A DNA stretch of 64,000 nt from Burkholderia plantarii. Its GTDB lineage: Bacteria > Pseudomonadota > Gammaproteobacteria > Burkholderiales > Burkholderiaceae. The position numbers and the translations under genes were made by a program. Positions 42,717-51,281 of the stretch are shown here, one piece after another. Where the stretch lies: contig NZ_CP007213.1 in the NCBI RefSeq assembly GCF_001411805.1, forward strand, positions 1,178,001-1,242,000. The letters are read 5' to 3'. Each line of letters begins with the position of its first letter. Within the stretch, counting starts at the first letter, position 1. The notes under the pieces are model-generated. The model saw only the letters and a list, made by a program, of their open reading frames with translations. It was not told where the DNA came from and did not search any database.

Positions 42717-43607
42717 ATGCCTTCATCGGATTTCCGGAGCGCGCGGCCGGCGCGGGCCGGCATGCGCCGTTTCAACCGGGCCGGCGCGGCCCGCGCGCTC
42801 GGCGCGCTGACGCTGCTGGCCGCGGCGCTGGCGAGCCGGCCCGCCGACGCCGACACGCGCACGCTCTGCACGATCGTGGCCGACGCCACGACGGGCAGCG
42901 TGCTGGCCGAACGCGGTGACGGCTGCGCGACGCGCGTGACCTCGGCCTCCACGTTCAAGATCGCGCTGAGCCTGATGGGCTTCGACGCCGGCGTGCTGAC
43001 CGACACGCAAACGCCCACGCTGCCGTTTCGCGCCGGCTACCCCGACTGGGGCGGCGACGCATGGCGCCAGCCCACCGATCCGGCGCGCTGGATGCGCTAC
43101 TCGGTGTTCTGGTATTCGCAGCAGATCACGCGGCGGCTCGGCCAGGCGCGCTTCGCCCGGTACACGAAGCGCTTCGGCTACGGCAACGCGGACGTGTCGC
43201 CCGGTCCCGGCGAGTTCGCCGGCATGCAGGGCGCCTGGAATACCGGATCGCTGCGCATCGCGCCGCGCGAACAGATCACGTTCCTGCGCGCGATCGTGAA
43301 CCGCACGCTGCCGGTGAGCGCGCACGCGTTCGAGATGACCGACCGGATCACGCTGATCGACGCGCAGCCCGACGGCTGGATCGTGCATGGCAAGACCGGC
43401 ACCGGCTCGCCGGGCAACGACGGCCGTTTCGATCGCGCGCATGCGTATGGATGGTTCGTCGGCTGGGCGTCGCGCGGCGGCCGCAGCGTCGTGTTCGCGA
43501 ACCTGATCCAGGACGACGCGCCGCACGACGTGAACGCCGGCCTGCGCTCGCGCGATGCGCTGCTGGCCGAGTTGCCGGCGTTGGCGGCCGGGGCGCCAGC
43601 GCATTGA
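42717..43607 (+). CDS. blaOXA: class D beta-lactamase (OXA type)
   Basis: 296 aa from ATG 42717 (AGAGAG upstream). It has a long, Arg-rich signal region with a hydrophobic core (ARALGALTLLAAALA). Class D motifs: S78-T-F-K81 (nucleophile and carboxylated Lys), Y155-G-N157, and K226-T-G228. The WxxxG region (MQGAWNTGSLRI) and the conserved SAxxFK context match chromosomal OXA enzymes of Burkholderia. Periplasmic serine beta-lactamase. It ends before a strong hairpin shared with the convergent msrA. Confidence 0.95.
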   Translation: MPSSDFRSARPARAGMRRFNRAGAARALGALTLLAAALASRPADADTRTLCTIVADATTGSVLAERGDGCATRVTSASTFKIALSLMGFDAGVLTDTQTPTLPFRAGYPDWGGDAWRQPTDPARWMRYSVFWYSQQITRRLGQARFARYTKRFGYGNADVSPGPGEFAGMQGAWNTGSLRIAPREQITFLRAIVNRTLPVSAHAFEMTDRITLIDAQPDGWIVHGKTGTGSPGNDGRFDRAHAYGWFVGWASRGGRSVVFANLIQDDAPHDVNAGLRSRDALLAELPALAAGAPAH

Positions 43608-43628
43608 ACGCCGGAACGCCGGAAACGA

Positions 43629-43666
43629 CGCGGCCGGGACGTGTCGCTCGACACGCCCCGGCCGCG
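43629..43666. terminator. bidirectional hairpin between blaOXA and msrA
   Basis: Long GC-rich stem: CGCGGCCGGG at 43629-43638 pairs with CCCGGCCGCG at 43657-43666, and inside it CGTGTCG pairs with CGACACG. There is no U-tract, as is common in high-GC genomes. It sits between two convergent genes and probably serves both. Confidence 0.65.
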
Positions 43667-43708
43667 CTCACCGGCTCGATGCCGTCATGGCTTTGCACGC
43701 CGCGCGCC

Positions 43709-44473
43709 TCAGGCGCCGTTTTTCGCGTACAGCACCGGCGTGTCGATGTACAGCTTCGGATAGCCGGCCTTCAGCGCGGCCACCTTCGGCAGGTCGTTGA
43801 TCACGATGTACGGGTACTCGGGGTGCCGCACCAGGAAATCCTGGTGATAGCCCTCGGCCGGATAGAAGCGCTTGTCGGCCTCGATCTTCGTCACGATCGG
43901 CGCGGAGAACACATGGGCGTCGGTCAGCTGCGTGATGTAGGCGCCCGCGATCGCCTTCTGCTGCGCGTCGACGGGGAAGATCGCCGAGCGGTACTGCGTG
44001 CCGGTGTCGGGGCCCTGGCGGTTCAGTTCGGTCGGATCGTGCGCGACCGAGAAGAAGATCTGCAGCAGCCGGCCATAGGTGATCTGCGTCGGATCGTAGA
44101 CCACGCGCACCGATTCCGCGTGGCCGGTGTCGCCCTCGCTGACGGTCTCGTACTGCGCCGTCGAGGCCGCGCCGCCCGCGTAGCCGGCGGCCACCTGCTT
44201 GACGCCGGCCACGTGCTCGAACACGCCCTGCACGCCCCAGAAGCAGCCGCCCGAGAACACCGCCGTCTCGGTGTGCGAGGCGCCGGGTTTTTCGTCGAGA
44301 GTGGGCGCGGGCAGCGGCTTGGCCGCCTCGGCGAGCGCGGCCGGCTGCCAGCCGAACAGCACCGCGGCGACCGTGCCGAGCGCGGCGGCGCCGCCGGCCA
44401 GGCGCGTGATCAGGCGGGCCCGCGAGCCGCGGCGGCGGGGGGAAGTGGCAATGTCGTGTCGGGTCGGGTTCAT
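43709..44473 (-). CDS. msrA: peptide-methionine (S)-S-oxide reductase, exported
   Basis: 254 aa. A hydrophobic export segment (about residues 23-48, ending ALA) precedes the MsrA domain: FSGGCFWGVQGVFE with catalytic Cys77, GYAGG, EGDTGHAESVRVVYDP and HDPTELNRQGPDTGTQYRSAIF. It reduces the S-form of methionine sulfoxide, and the signal places it in the periplasm. It is the last gene of the msrB-ccdA/trx-msrA operon (44 bp after its neighbour), so it should be recycled by that membrane fusion protein. Confidence 0.95.
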   Translation of the reverse strand: MNPTRHDIATSPRRRGSRARLITRLAGGAAALGTVAAVLFGWQPAALAEAAKPLPAPTLDEKPGASHTETAVFSGGCFWGVQGVFEHVAGVKQVAAGYAGGAASTAQYETVSEGDTGHAESVRVVYDPTQITYGRLLQIFFSVAHDPTELNRQGPDTGTQYRSAIFPVDAQQKAIAGAYITQLTDAHVFSAPIVTKIEADKRFYPAEGYHQDFLVRHPEYPYIVINDLPKVAALKAGYPKLYIDTPVLYAKNGA

Positions 44474-44516
44474 GGTGTGGGTTCCTTGCGCAAGTCGGAT
44501 ATCGGGGGTGCCGCGT

Positions 44517-46547
44517 TCAACCGAACGTGAACGCGAACGCCTGCACGCCGGGGTCGAGGAATTCGATCGAGAACGTGTGATCGGTGATCGGGCCGCTCTG
44601 CCGGATCAGTTGATAGAGACGCTGGCCGGTCACGGTGCCGGTGCCGTCGGCGCTCACGTCGGCGCCGTGCGAGGCGCCCGGCGCGATGCCGTCCACCGTC
44701 ACGCGGAACCGCACCGGCGCGCCGTTCTTGCCGGGGCCGAGCACCAGATGCAGGTCGCGGGCATGGAAGCGGTAGACGATCCGGCCGCCCGGCTTGGCGA
44801 GCGTGGCCTGCTCGTCGCCCACCTTCCAGCTGCCGGCCAGACCCCAGTCGTCGAGGCCCGGTTGCGCGGGCGCCGCGTAGTCGTACACGTTGTCGTGCAG
44901 CTCGCCGCCCGGCGACGCGAAGTGCTCGGCGCGCGCGTAGCCTACGTAGGTTTCCGGCGAGCGCATGTCGGCGTTGTCCGCGGCGGCCTGGGCGCCGCTC
45001 GCCGCCGGGCCGTCGATGCCGACCGGCACCTGGGCCGCGTCGGGATGGCCGGCCTCGACGAGCAGTTGCTGGATCGCGCGTTCCGATTGCACATAGTCGC
45101 CCTCGCCGAAGTGGTGGTAGCGGACCCGGCCCTGCGCGTCGATGAAGTAGTGCGCCGGCCAGTATTCGTTGTTGAACGCGCGCCAGATCGAGTAGCCGTT
45201 GTCGATCGCCACCGGGTAGGTGACGCCGAGGTCACGGGTGGCCTTCTTCACGTTGCCGATGTCGCGTTCGAATGCGAATTCGGGCGCGTGGACACCGATC
45301 ACCACCAGGCCGTCGTTCTTGTACTTGCGCGCCCAGGCCTTCACGTAGGGCAGCGTGCGCAGGCAGTTGATGCACGAGTAGGTCCAGAAGTCGATCAGCA
45401 CCACCTTGCCGCGCAGCGAGGCGTTGGTGAGCGGCGGCGAATTGAGCCACTCGGTTGCGCCCGACAGCGACGGCAGCGTGCCTTCCACCGGCAGCGCCGG
45501 GGCCGACACGCGCAGCATCGACGCGTCGTGGCGCGCGGCGCTGGTGGCCGCGGACATCATCGCGTTCGCGGCGGGGGCGCCGCCGTCGTGCTGCGCGCCG
45601 CTGGCGGCGGCGCGCATCGCGTCGCCTGCGGCCATCATCGAGGGGCCGCGACCACCGGCGGCCGCGTCGTTGTCCGCGCCATTCGCGGCAGCACGCATCG
45701 CATCGCCCGCGGCCATCATCGCGGGACCATTGCCGGCCGCCGCGTCGGCCGCCGTCATGGCCGGGCCGTTCGCATCGACCACGGCACCGCCCGCGGCGCC
45801 ATGCATGGCGTTGCCGCGCGGCGCGAAGCGATCGACGAGCGATTGCTCGAGGCCGCCGGTGGCGATCGTCGAGACCTGCGTGAGCACGCCGGTGTCGAGA
45901 CCGAGCGCGATCGCGCCCACGCCGGCCAGCATCGCCGCGCCGAGCCCGCGGCGAATCCATTCGCCGGCGCCGAGCGAGCGCTTCATCGCCGCGAACAGCT
46001 TGCCGCCCACCAGCAGCGCCGCGGCCAGCGAGGTGGCCGCGCCGGCCGCGTAGGCCACCAGCAGCAGCGTGGTGCCCACGCTCGCGCCGCGCAGCGCGGC
46101 GCCGGTCAGCACGAGGCCGAGGATCGGGCCGGCGCACGGCGCCCACAGCAGGCCGGTGGCCACGCCGAGCAGCAGCGACGCGCCGATGCTGCTGCGGCCC
46201 TCGCCGTCGGCCGTCGAGGCCACGCCGGTCAGCCGGTTGCCGAGCGCCACCAGCGGGCGCGTCATGTGTTCGGCGAGGCTCGGGAACAGCAGCGTCAGGC
46301 CGAACACGCCGACCATCGCGATCGCGAGCCAGCGGCCGGCCTGGTTGGCCTGCGCGATCCAGCCGCCGCCGACGGCGGCCAGCGTCGCGACGGCCGCGAA
46401 CGTCACGGCCATGCCGGCCAGCAGCGGCAGGCCGTTGCGCGCGAACGGGCGGTCCGCGCGGGCGAACACGAACGGCAGCACCGGCAGGATGCACGGGCTC
46501 ACGATGGTGAGCACGCCGCCGAGATAAGCGAGGATCACGAGCAACAT
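44517..46547 (-). CDS. CcdA-thioredoxin-CBM fusion (DipZ-like) with methionine-rich linker
   Basis: 676 aa. Residues 1-230: CcdA/DsbD-type membrane domain with the redox pair in SPCILPV (about Cys18) and WAPCAGP (about Cys137). About 245-345: a low-complexity linker with about 11 Met in 100 residues and a repeated unit MMAAGDAMRAAA. About 350-490: TlpA/thioredoxin-like domain with SCINC (near 392-395) and YFIDAQGRVRYHHFGEG. About 560-676: C-terminal beta-sandwich as in DipZ. It moves electrons from cytosolic thioredoxin to the periplasm. Placed between msrB and msrA, it is the likely electron donor for both. The Met-rich linker is not a family norm that I know of. Confidence 0.88.
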   Translation of the reverse strand: MLLVILAYLGGVLTIVSPCILPVLPFVFARADRPFARNGLPLLAGMAVTFAAVATLAAVGGGWIAQANQAGRWLAIAMVGVFGLTLLFPSLAEHMTRPLVALGNRLTGVASTADGEGRSSIGASLLLGVATGLLWAPCAGPILGLVLTGAALRGASVGTTLLLVAYAAGAATSLAAALLVGGKLFAAMKRSLGAGEWIRRGLGAAMLAGVGAIALGLDTGVLTQVSTIATGGLEQSLVDRFAPRGNAMHGAAGGAVVDANGPAMTAADAAAGNGPAMMAAGDAMRAAANGADNDAAAGGRGPSMMAAGDAMRAAASGAQHDGGAPAANAMMSAATSAARHDASMLRVSAPALPVEGTLPSLSGATEWLNSPPLTNASLRGKVVLIDFWTYSCINCLRTLPYVKAWARKYKNDGLVVIGVHAPEFAFERDIGNVKKATRDLGVTYPVAIDNGYSIWRAFNNEYWPAHYFIDAQGRVRYHHFGEGDYVQSERAIQQLLVEAGHPDAAQVPVGIDGPAASGAQAAADNADMRSPETYVGYARAEHFASPGGELHDNVYDYAAPAQPGLDDWGLAGSWKVGDEQATLAKPGGRIVYRFHARDLHLVLGPGKNGAPVRFRVTVDGIAPGASHGADVSADGTGTVTGQRLYQLIRQSGPITDHTFSIEFLDPGVQAFAFTFG

Positions 46548-46580
46548 GGCGAAGTCCTTGTAGGAAGACGGTGGGCGGGC

Positions 46581-47084
46581 TCAGGCCGACGACGGGCGGA
46601 ACGTCATCGCCGTGCCGTTCATGCAGTAGCGCAGGCCGGTCGGCTTCGGGCCGTCGTTGAAGACGTGGCCGAGATGGCCCGCGCAGCGGCGGCAGTGGAC
46701 TTCGTCGCGCACCATGCCGAACGAGGTGTCGGTCGAGGTCACCACGGCGTGGTCGAGCGGCGCCCAGAAGCTCGGCCAGCCGGTGTGGCTGTCGAACTTG
46801 GTGGCCGACGAGAACAGCGGCAGCGCGCAGCCGGCGCACGCGAAGGTGCCCGAGCGGTGTTCGTCGTTGAGCGGGTTGCTGTACGGGCGCTCGGTTCCCG
46901 CCTCGCGCAGGACCGTGTACTGTGCCGGCGTGAGGCGCTTGCGCCATTCGGCGTCGCTGAGCGTGAGTTCGGCCGGGGCGGCGGGCTTGGGCGGCTGTTG
47001 CGCGAACACGCCGTTGCGCGTGATCGCGGCGACGGCGCCGGCGATCGCGGCGCCGGTGAGCAGGAAACGTCGGCGGCTGGTCAT
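46581..47084 (-). CDS. msrB: peptide-methionine (R)-S-oxide reductase, Tat-exported
   Basis: 167 aa. Twin-arginine signal [12 protein letters not shown] at the N-terminus, then MsrB: structural zinc cysteines CAGC and CRRC, the HTGWPSFW substrate loop, GHLGHVF, and catalytic Cys154 in RYCMNG. It reduces the R-form of methionine sulfoxide in the periplasm. First gene of the operon (33 bp to the CcdA fusion), divergent from the two-component system. Export by Tat implies folding with zinc in the cytosol before transport. Confidence 0.95.
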   Translation of the reverse strand: MTSRRRFLLTGAAIAGAVAAITRNGVFAQQPPKPAAPAELTLSDAEWRKRLTPAQYTVLREAGTERPYSNPLNDEHRSGTFACAGCALPLFSSATKFDSHTGWPSFWAPLDHAVVTSTDTSFGMVRDEVHCRRCAGHLGHVFNDGPKPTGLRYCMNGTAMTFRPSSA

Positions 47085-47457
47085 GGTGGACTCCTGTCGG
47101 ACGGTGGATGACTTGCCGCACAGCGTAAGGACCCCACGGTCGCGAAGTCCTCACGGAAAGTTAAAGTTTTCGTGATAACTCGGCGACGCGAGCGTGGCCG
47201 AGCCGCCGTCCGGCCGCGGGCGGCGGTGCAACCGGCGCCGGGCGCGGGCGCAACCGGTGCCGCGCCGCCGCAACATCGCACCGGGGCCACGTTGGAGCGA
47301 GATTGGGGCCAGGCTGGCGCCAGCCTGGTACCACGCGGCAACCACGGCGAAACATCACGAAATCGTGACGACTCGCCGCCGCGAATGCCCGACAATCGGG
47401 CCATGCCGAACGGTGCCGGCGCAGGCCGGCACCGTCCCTTCACTTCCCATCACGCGT
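47085..47457. promoter_or_regulatory. divergent promoter region with a 20-bp perfect palindrome
   Basis: 373 bp without a credible gene between msrB (minus) and the response-regulator gene (plus). At 47309-47328 lies the perfect palindrome CCAGGCTGGCGCCAGCCTGG. AT-richer promoter-like DNA is near 47150-47180 (GTTAAAGTTTTCGTGATAAC), on the msrB side. The palindrome could be a binding site for a dimeric regulator controlling one or both units, or a hairpin in the response-regulator leader. Confidence 0.5.
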
Positions 47458-48192
47458 ATGGATCCACTGAAACGCATCCTGATCGTCGAAGACGATGCCG
47501 ACATCGCGAACGTGCTCGCGCTGCACCTGCGCGACGAGCGCTACGAGGTCGTCCACTGCGCGAACGGCGACGACGGCCTGCGGCGCCTGGAGCAGGGCAA
47601 CTGGGACGCGCTGATCCTCGACCTGATGCTGCCCGGCGTGGACGGCCTCGAGATCTGCCGCCGCGCGCGGGCGATGGAGCGCTACACGCCGATCATCATC
47701 ATCAGCGCGCGCTCGAGCGAGGTTCACCGGATCCTCGGCCTCGAACTCGGCGCCGACGATTATCTCGCCAAGCCGTTCTCGATGCTGGAGCTGGTGGCGC
47801 GCGTGAAGGCGCTGCTGCGGCGCGTCGAGGCGCTCTCGCGCGACACGCGCGCCGAGGCCGGACGCGTGGACGTGGGCGGCCTGACGCTCGATCCGCTCAC
47901 GCGCGAGGCGGCGGTGGACGGCGCCGCGATCGACCTGACGCCGCGCGAATTCGACCTGCTCTATCACTTCGCGCGCCATCCCGGCAAGGCGTTCTCGCGC
48001 ACCGACCTGCTCAACGCCGTATGGGGCTACCAGCACGAGGGCTACGAGCACACCGTGAACACCCACATCAACCGGCTGCGCGCCAAAATCGAGGCCGATC
48101 CGGCCCAGCCGGCGCGGATCCTGACGGTCTGGGGCCGCGGCTACAAGCTGGTCGCGCCGGGGCCGGCGGCCGACATGGGCGGTCACGCATGA
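47458..48192 (+). CDS. OmpR-family response regulator
   Basis: 244 aa. Receiver domain with the acidic pocket VEDDAD, phospho-acceptor Asp55 (LILDLMLPG), and Lys in YLAKPF. A winged-helix DNA-binding domain follows (LTPREFDLLYHFARHPGKAFSRTDLLNAVWG to RTVWGRGYKL-like end). The TGA overlaps the ATG of the following sensor kinase, so the two are coupled. Divergent from the periplasmic Msr operon, which makes regulation of oxidative repair possible but unproven. Confidence 0.94.
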   Translation: MDPLKRILIVEDDADIANVLALHLRDERYEVVHCANGDDGLRRLEQGNWDALILDLMLPGVDGLEICRRARAMERYTPIIIISARSSEVHRILGLELGADDYLAKPFSMLELVARVKALLRRVEALSRDTRAEAGRVDVGGLTLDPLTREAAVDGAAIDLTPREFDLLYHFARHPGKAFSRTDLLNAVWGYQHEGYEHTVNTHINRLRAKIEADPAQPARILTVWGRGYKLVAPGPAADMGGHA

Positions 48193-49703
48193 TGCGGCGC
48201 CTGAGTCTCACCCAGCGCCTGTCGCTGGTGTTCTCGGTGCTGCTGCTGGCCTGCTGCGGCGCCTCGGCGTGGCTGCAGATCCGTTCCAGCGACATGCACG
48301 AGAAGGAGGTGGTGCAGCGGCTGTCGCGCGACCTGGCCGGCCACATCGCGCAGAGCACCATGCTGATGGACGACGACGGCCTGCGTCAGGACGCGGTGCG
48401 CCAGCTGTTCGGCCAGCTGATGGGCGTGAATCCGAGCGTCGAGGTCTACCTGCTCGACAACGAAGGGCGCATTCGCGGCGACGACGCGCCGCCGGGCCGG
48501 GTGCGCCGCGATCGCGTCGATCTCGCGCCGGTCAAGCGCTTCCTCGCCGGCCAGCCGCTGCCGATCCTCGGCGACGATCCGCGCAGCCTCGACGCGCGCA
48601 AGGTGTTCAGCGCCGCGCCGCTGCAACTGCCGGGCCACGCGCCGTCGGGCTACATCTACGTGGTGCTGCTCGGCGAGGCGCACGACGAGCTGGCCGCGCG
48701 GGTGGCGGCCAGCACGGTGCTGCGCACCACGCTCTGGTCGATCGCGCTGGTGGCGCTGCTCGGGCTGCTGGCCGGCCTGACCGCGTTCGCGCTGATCACG
48801 CGGCCGCTGCGCCGCTTCTCCGACGCGATGCGCCGCTTCGATGCGAACGGCGAGCCCGACGCGCAGCCGTCGCTGCCGCACTGGTCGGCGGCCGGCGCGC
48901 GCGACGAGATCGCCGTGCTCGAAACCACCTTCGAGCAGATGGCCGCGCGCATCGGCGAGCAGTGGCGCGCGCTCAAGCATCAGGATCGCCAGCGCCGCGA
49001 GCTGATCGCCAATCTCTCGCACGACCTGCGCACGCCGCTGACCTCGCTGCACGGCTACCTGGAGACGCTCGCGCTGAAGGGCGCCACGCTCACGCCGGAG
49101 GAGCGCGAGCGCTACCTGTCGATCGCGCTCGCGCAGAGCGGCAAGGTGGGGCGGCTCGCGCGCGCGCTGTTCGAGCTGGCGCGGCTCGAATCGGGGCTGG
49201 TGCAGCCGGTGCTCGAGGACGGCTCGCTCGTCGATCTGGTGCAGGACGTGCTGGCCAAGTTCGAGCTGACGGCCAAGGCACGCGAGGTCACGCTCGACGC
49301 GCGGATCGAGCCGCGCCTGCCGAACGTGCATGCCGATTTCGGCATGATCGAGCGCGTGCTGACCAATCTGCTCGACAATGCGCTGCGCCACACGCCGGAA
49401 GGCGGCCATGTGGCGGTGGAGCTGGCCGCGCACGACGGCGCGGTCAGCGTGACGGTGCGCGACACCGGGCCGGGCGTGCCGGCGGCGCTGCGCGAGCGGC
49501 TGTTCCGGCGCTCGGTGGGGGCGTCGGTGAGCAGTTCGGACGGCGCGCCGTCCGCGGGCGAGGCGCATCGCGGCGGGCTCGGCTTGTTGCTCGTGCAACG
49601 GATGCTGCAGCTGCACGACAGCGAGGCGCGGCTCGTCGACGATCCGCGCGGCGGGGCCGTGTTCACGTTCGCGCTGCGGGCGGTGGGCGCGGCCGCGCGC
49701 TAG
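48189..49703 (+). CDS. sensor histidine kinase
   Basis: 504 aa; ATG at 48189 or 48192, overlapping the response-regulator stop. Two membrane segments (about residues 10-28 and 177-200) enclose a periplasmic sensor domain of about 150 residues with no known motif. They are followed by HAMP, HisKA with H278 in LSHDLRTPLTSLHG, and HATPase with NLLDNALRH, DTGPGVP and GGLGLLLVQRM. The sensed signal is unknown. Partner of the preceding regulator. Confidence 0.93.
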   Translation: MMRRLSLTQRLSLVFSVLLLACCGASAWLQIRSSDMHEKEVVQRLSRDLAGHIAQSTMLMDDDGLRQDAVRQLFGQLMGVNPSVEVYLLDNEGRIRGDDAPPGRVRRDRVDLAPVKRFLAGQPLPILGDDPRSLDARKVFSAAPLQLPGHAPSGYIYVVLLGEAHDELAARVAASTVLRTTLWSIALVALLGLLAGLTAFALITRPLRRFSDAMRRFDANGEPDAQPSLPHWSAAGARDEIAVLETTFEQMAARIGEQWRALKHQDRQRRELIANLSHDLRTPLTSLHGYLETLALKGATLTPEERERYLSIALAQSGKVGRLARALFELARLESGLVQPVLEDGSLVDLVQDVLAKFELTAKAREVTLDARIEPRLPNVHADFGMIERVLTNLLDNALRHTPEGGHVAVELAAHDGAVSVTVRDTGPGVPAALRERLFRRSVGASVSSSDGAPSAGEAHRGGLGLLLVQRMLQLHDSEARLVDDPRGGAVFTFALRAVGAAAR

Positions 49704-49758
49704 CGCCGGCGCCGGCGGCGGCTGGAATCTCAACCTGGAAAACGGAACGAACACGAGC

Positions 49759-50394
49759 GTGGAGCAAGACAACCCGGGGCTGATTCTCGATCGGCATGGC
49801 GTGCCGCGCTGCTACTGGCAGCCGGACATGCCCGACTATCACGACGCCGAATGGGGCGTGCCGGTGGACGACGAACAGCGGCTGTTCGAGAAGATCTGCC
49901 TGGAAGGCTTTCAGTCCGGCATGGCCTGGATCACGATCCTGCGCAAGCGCGAGAACTTCCGCGCGGCGTTCGACGATTTCGATTTCCGGCGCATCGCCGA
50001 ATATGGCGAGCCCGACATCGAGCGCCTGATGGCCGATGCCGGCATCGTGCGCAACCGCGCCAAGATCCGCTCGGTGATCAACAACGCGCACCGCGCGATC
50101 GAGGCGGTGGAGACGTTCGGTTCGCTGGCCGGCTGGCTCTGGCAATACGAGCCGAAGCCGGGCGCGCGGCCCGCCACGATCGATCTCGACTACTGGAAGC
50201 GCAACCCGACCTCGCCCGAGTCGCATGCGCTGTCGGCGGAGATGAAGCGGCGCGGCTGGACCTTCGTCGGGCCGACCAACATCCATGCGCTGATGCAGGC
50301 GGTCGGCATGATCAACGATCACCTGACGGGCTGCGCCTGCCGCGAGACGGCGGAACTCGCGCGCCGGCGCTTTCGGCGGCCGGCCTGCCGCTGA
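49759..50394 (+). CDS. tag: DNA-3-methyladenine glycosylase I
   Basis: 211 aa from GTG 49759. The full Tag pattern is present: RCYWQ near the N-terminus, the YHDAEWGVP core, FEKICLEGFQSGMAWITILRKRENFR (helix-hairpin-helix region and substrate pocket), NRAKIRSVINNA, SALSAEMKRRGWTFVGPT in which SAEMKRRG and VGPT are conserved, and the C-terminal zinc-ligand region H and CAC. It removes 3-methyladenine from DNA. It follows the kinase gene by 55 bp but has its own role. Confidence 0.95.
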   Translation: MEQDNPGLILDRHGVPRCYWQPDMPDYHDAEWGVPVDDEQRLFEKICLEGFQSGMAWITILRKRENFRAAFDDFDFRRIAEYGEPDIERLMADAGIVRNRAKIRSVINNAHRAIEAVETFGSLAGWLWQYEPKPGARPATIDLDYWKRNPTSPESHALSAEMKRRGWTFVGPTNIHALMQAVGMINDHLTGCACRETAELARRRFRRPACR

Positions 50395-50427
50395 GCGGCG
50401 CGGCCCGGAGGCTGCAAGCGGGGTCGT

Positions 50428-51144
50428 TCAGCCGGCCGTGTCGCGCAACTCGGCGAGCGAGCGCCGCTGGCGCCCGTCGGCGTCGAAGTTCTCCGGCGCG
50501 AGCCAGCGGTCGAGGGCCCGCTTCACGCGCGGCCATTCGGTGTCGATGATCGAATACCAGGCGGTGTCGCGCGAGCGGCCCTTGTAGACGATCGCCTGCC
50601 GGAAGATCCCTTCGAAGCTGAAGCCGAGCCGCTCGGCGGCGTGCCGCGACGGCGCGTTCAGGCTGTCGCATTTCCATTCGTAGCGGCGGTAGCCGAGCGT
50701 GTCGAACGCGTAGGCCATCAGCAGGTATTGCGCCTCGGTGGACAGCGGCGTGCGCTTCAGGTCCGGCGAGAACGTCACGCTGCCCACCTCGATCACGCCG
50801 TGCGCCGGGTCCTGCCGCATCAGCGCGAGCGTGCCGACCGCGCGGCCGGTGGCGCGGTCGATCACCGCGTAATGGCGCGGATCGGTGCTGCGCGCGGCGC
50901 TCTCGGCAAAGCTGCGATAGGCCTCGACGCTCGCGAACGGGCCGACGAACAGGTAGGTCCAGTCGCGGCCGTCCGGCGCGCCGAGGTAGGCGGCGGCCAG
51001 ATCGTCGGCATGGCGCGCCGCGTCGAGCGGTTCGAGCCGGCAGTAGCGGCCTTCGAGCGTGACGGCGGCGGGCAGCGCGCGCGCGGTCCAGCCTTCGACG
51101 GCCGGGCCGATCGGCTGGCCGTGTTCGTTGGTGCGGGTGGACAT
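50428..51144 (-). CDS. RimJ/RimL-type GNAT acetyltransferase
   Basis: 238 aa from ATG 51144 (GAGGAAAC box). RimL-like GNAT: substrate-side ARHADDLAAAYLG, the beta-bulge VGTLALMRQDPAHGVIEVGSV, motif A-like TPLSTEAQYLLMAYAFDTLGYRRYEWKC, then NAPSRHAAERLGFSFEG, which is typical of protein/aminoglycoside-type N-acetyltransferases. Convergent with tag. The target is unknown. The remaining 137 bp to the next gene hold nothing else. Confidence 0.88.
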   Translation of the reverse strand: MSTRTNEHGQPIGPAVEGWTARALPAAVTLEGRYCRLEPLDAARHADDLAAAYLGAPDGRDWTYLFVGPFASVEAYRSFAESAARSTDPRHYAVIDRATGRAVGTLALMRQDPAHGVIEVGSVTFSPDLKRTPLSTEAQYLLMAYAFDTLGYRRYEWKCDSLNAPSRHAAERLGFSFEGIFRQAIVYKGRSRDTAWYSIIDTEWPRVKRALDRWLAPENFDADGRQRRSLAELRDTAG

Positions 51145-51281
51145 CGTTTCCTCGGCGAGTAACAAAAAGATGCGCTCACTGTAGTGGCGCCGTGGCTCCA
51201 GGGGAAGAACCACTCGCGGCGGGAACGATGGTGCCACGCACGGGCGGCGGGCGGGGCTGCCCGTCGCGCCCGCCGGCTCGG

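Noticed and set aside
44199..47111. 970-codon plus-strand frame over the msr operon
   Set aside because: Arg/Ala/His-rich shadow opposite three well-conserved genes.
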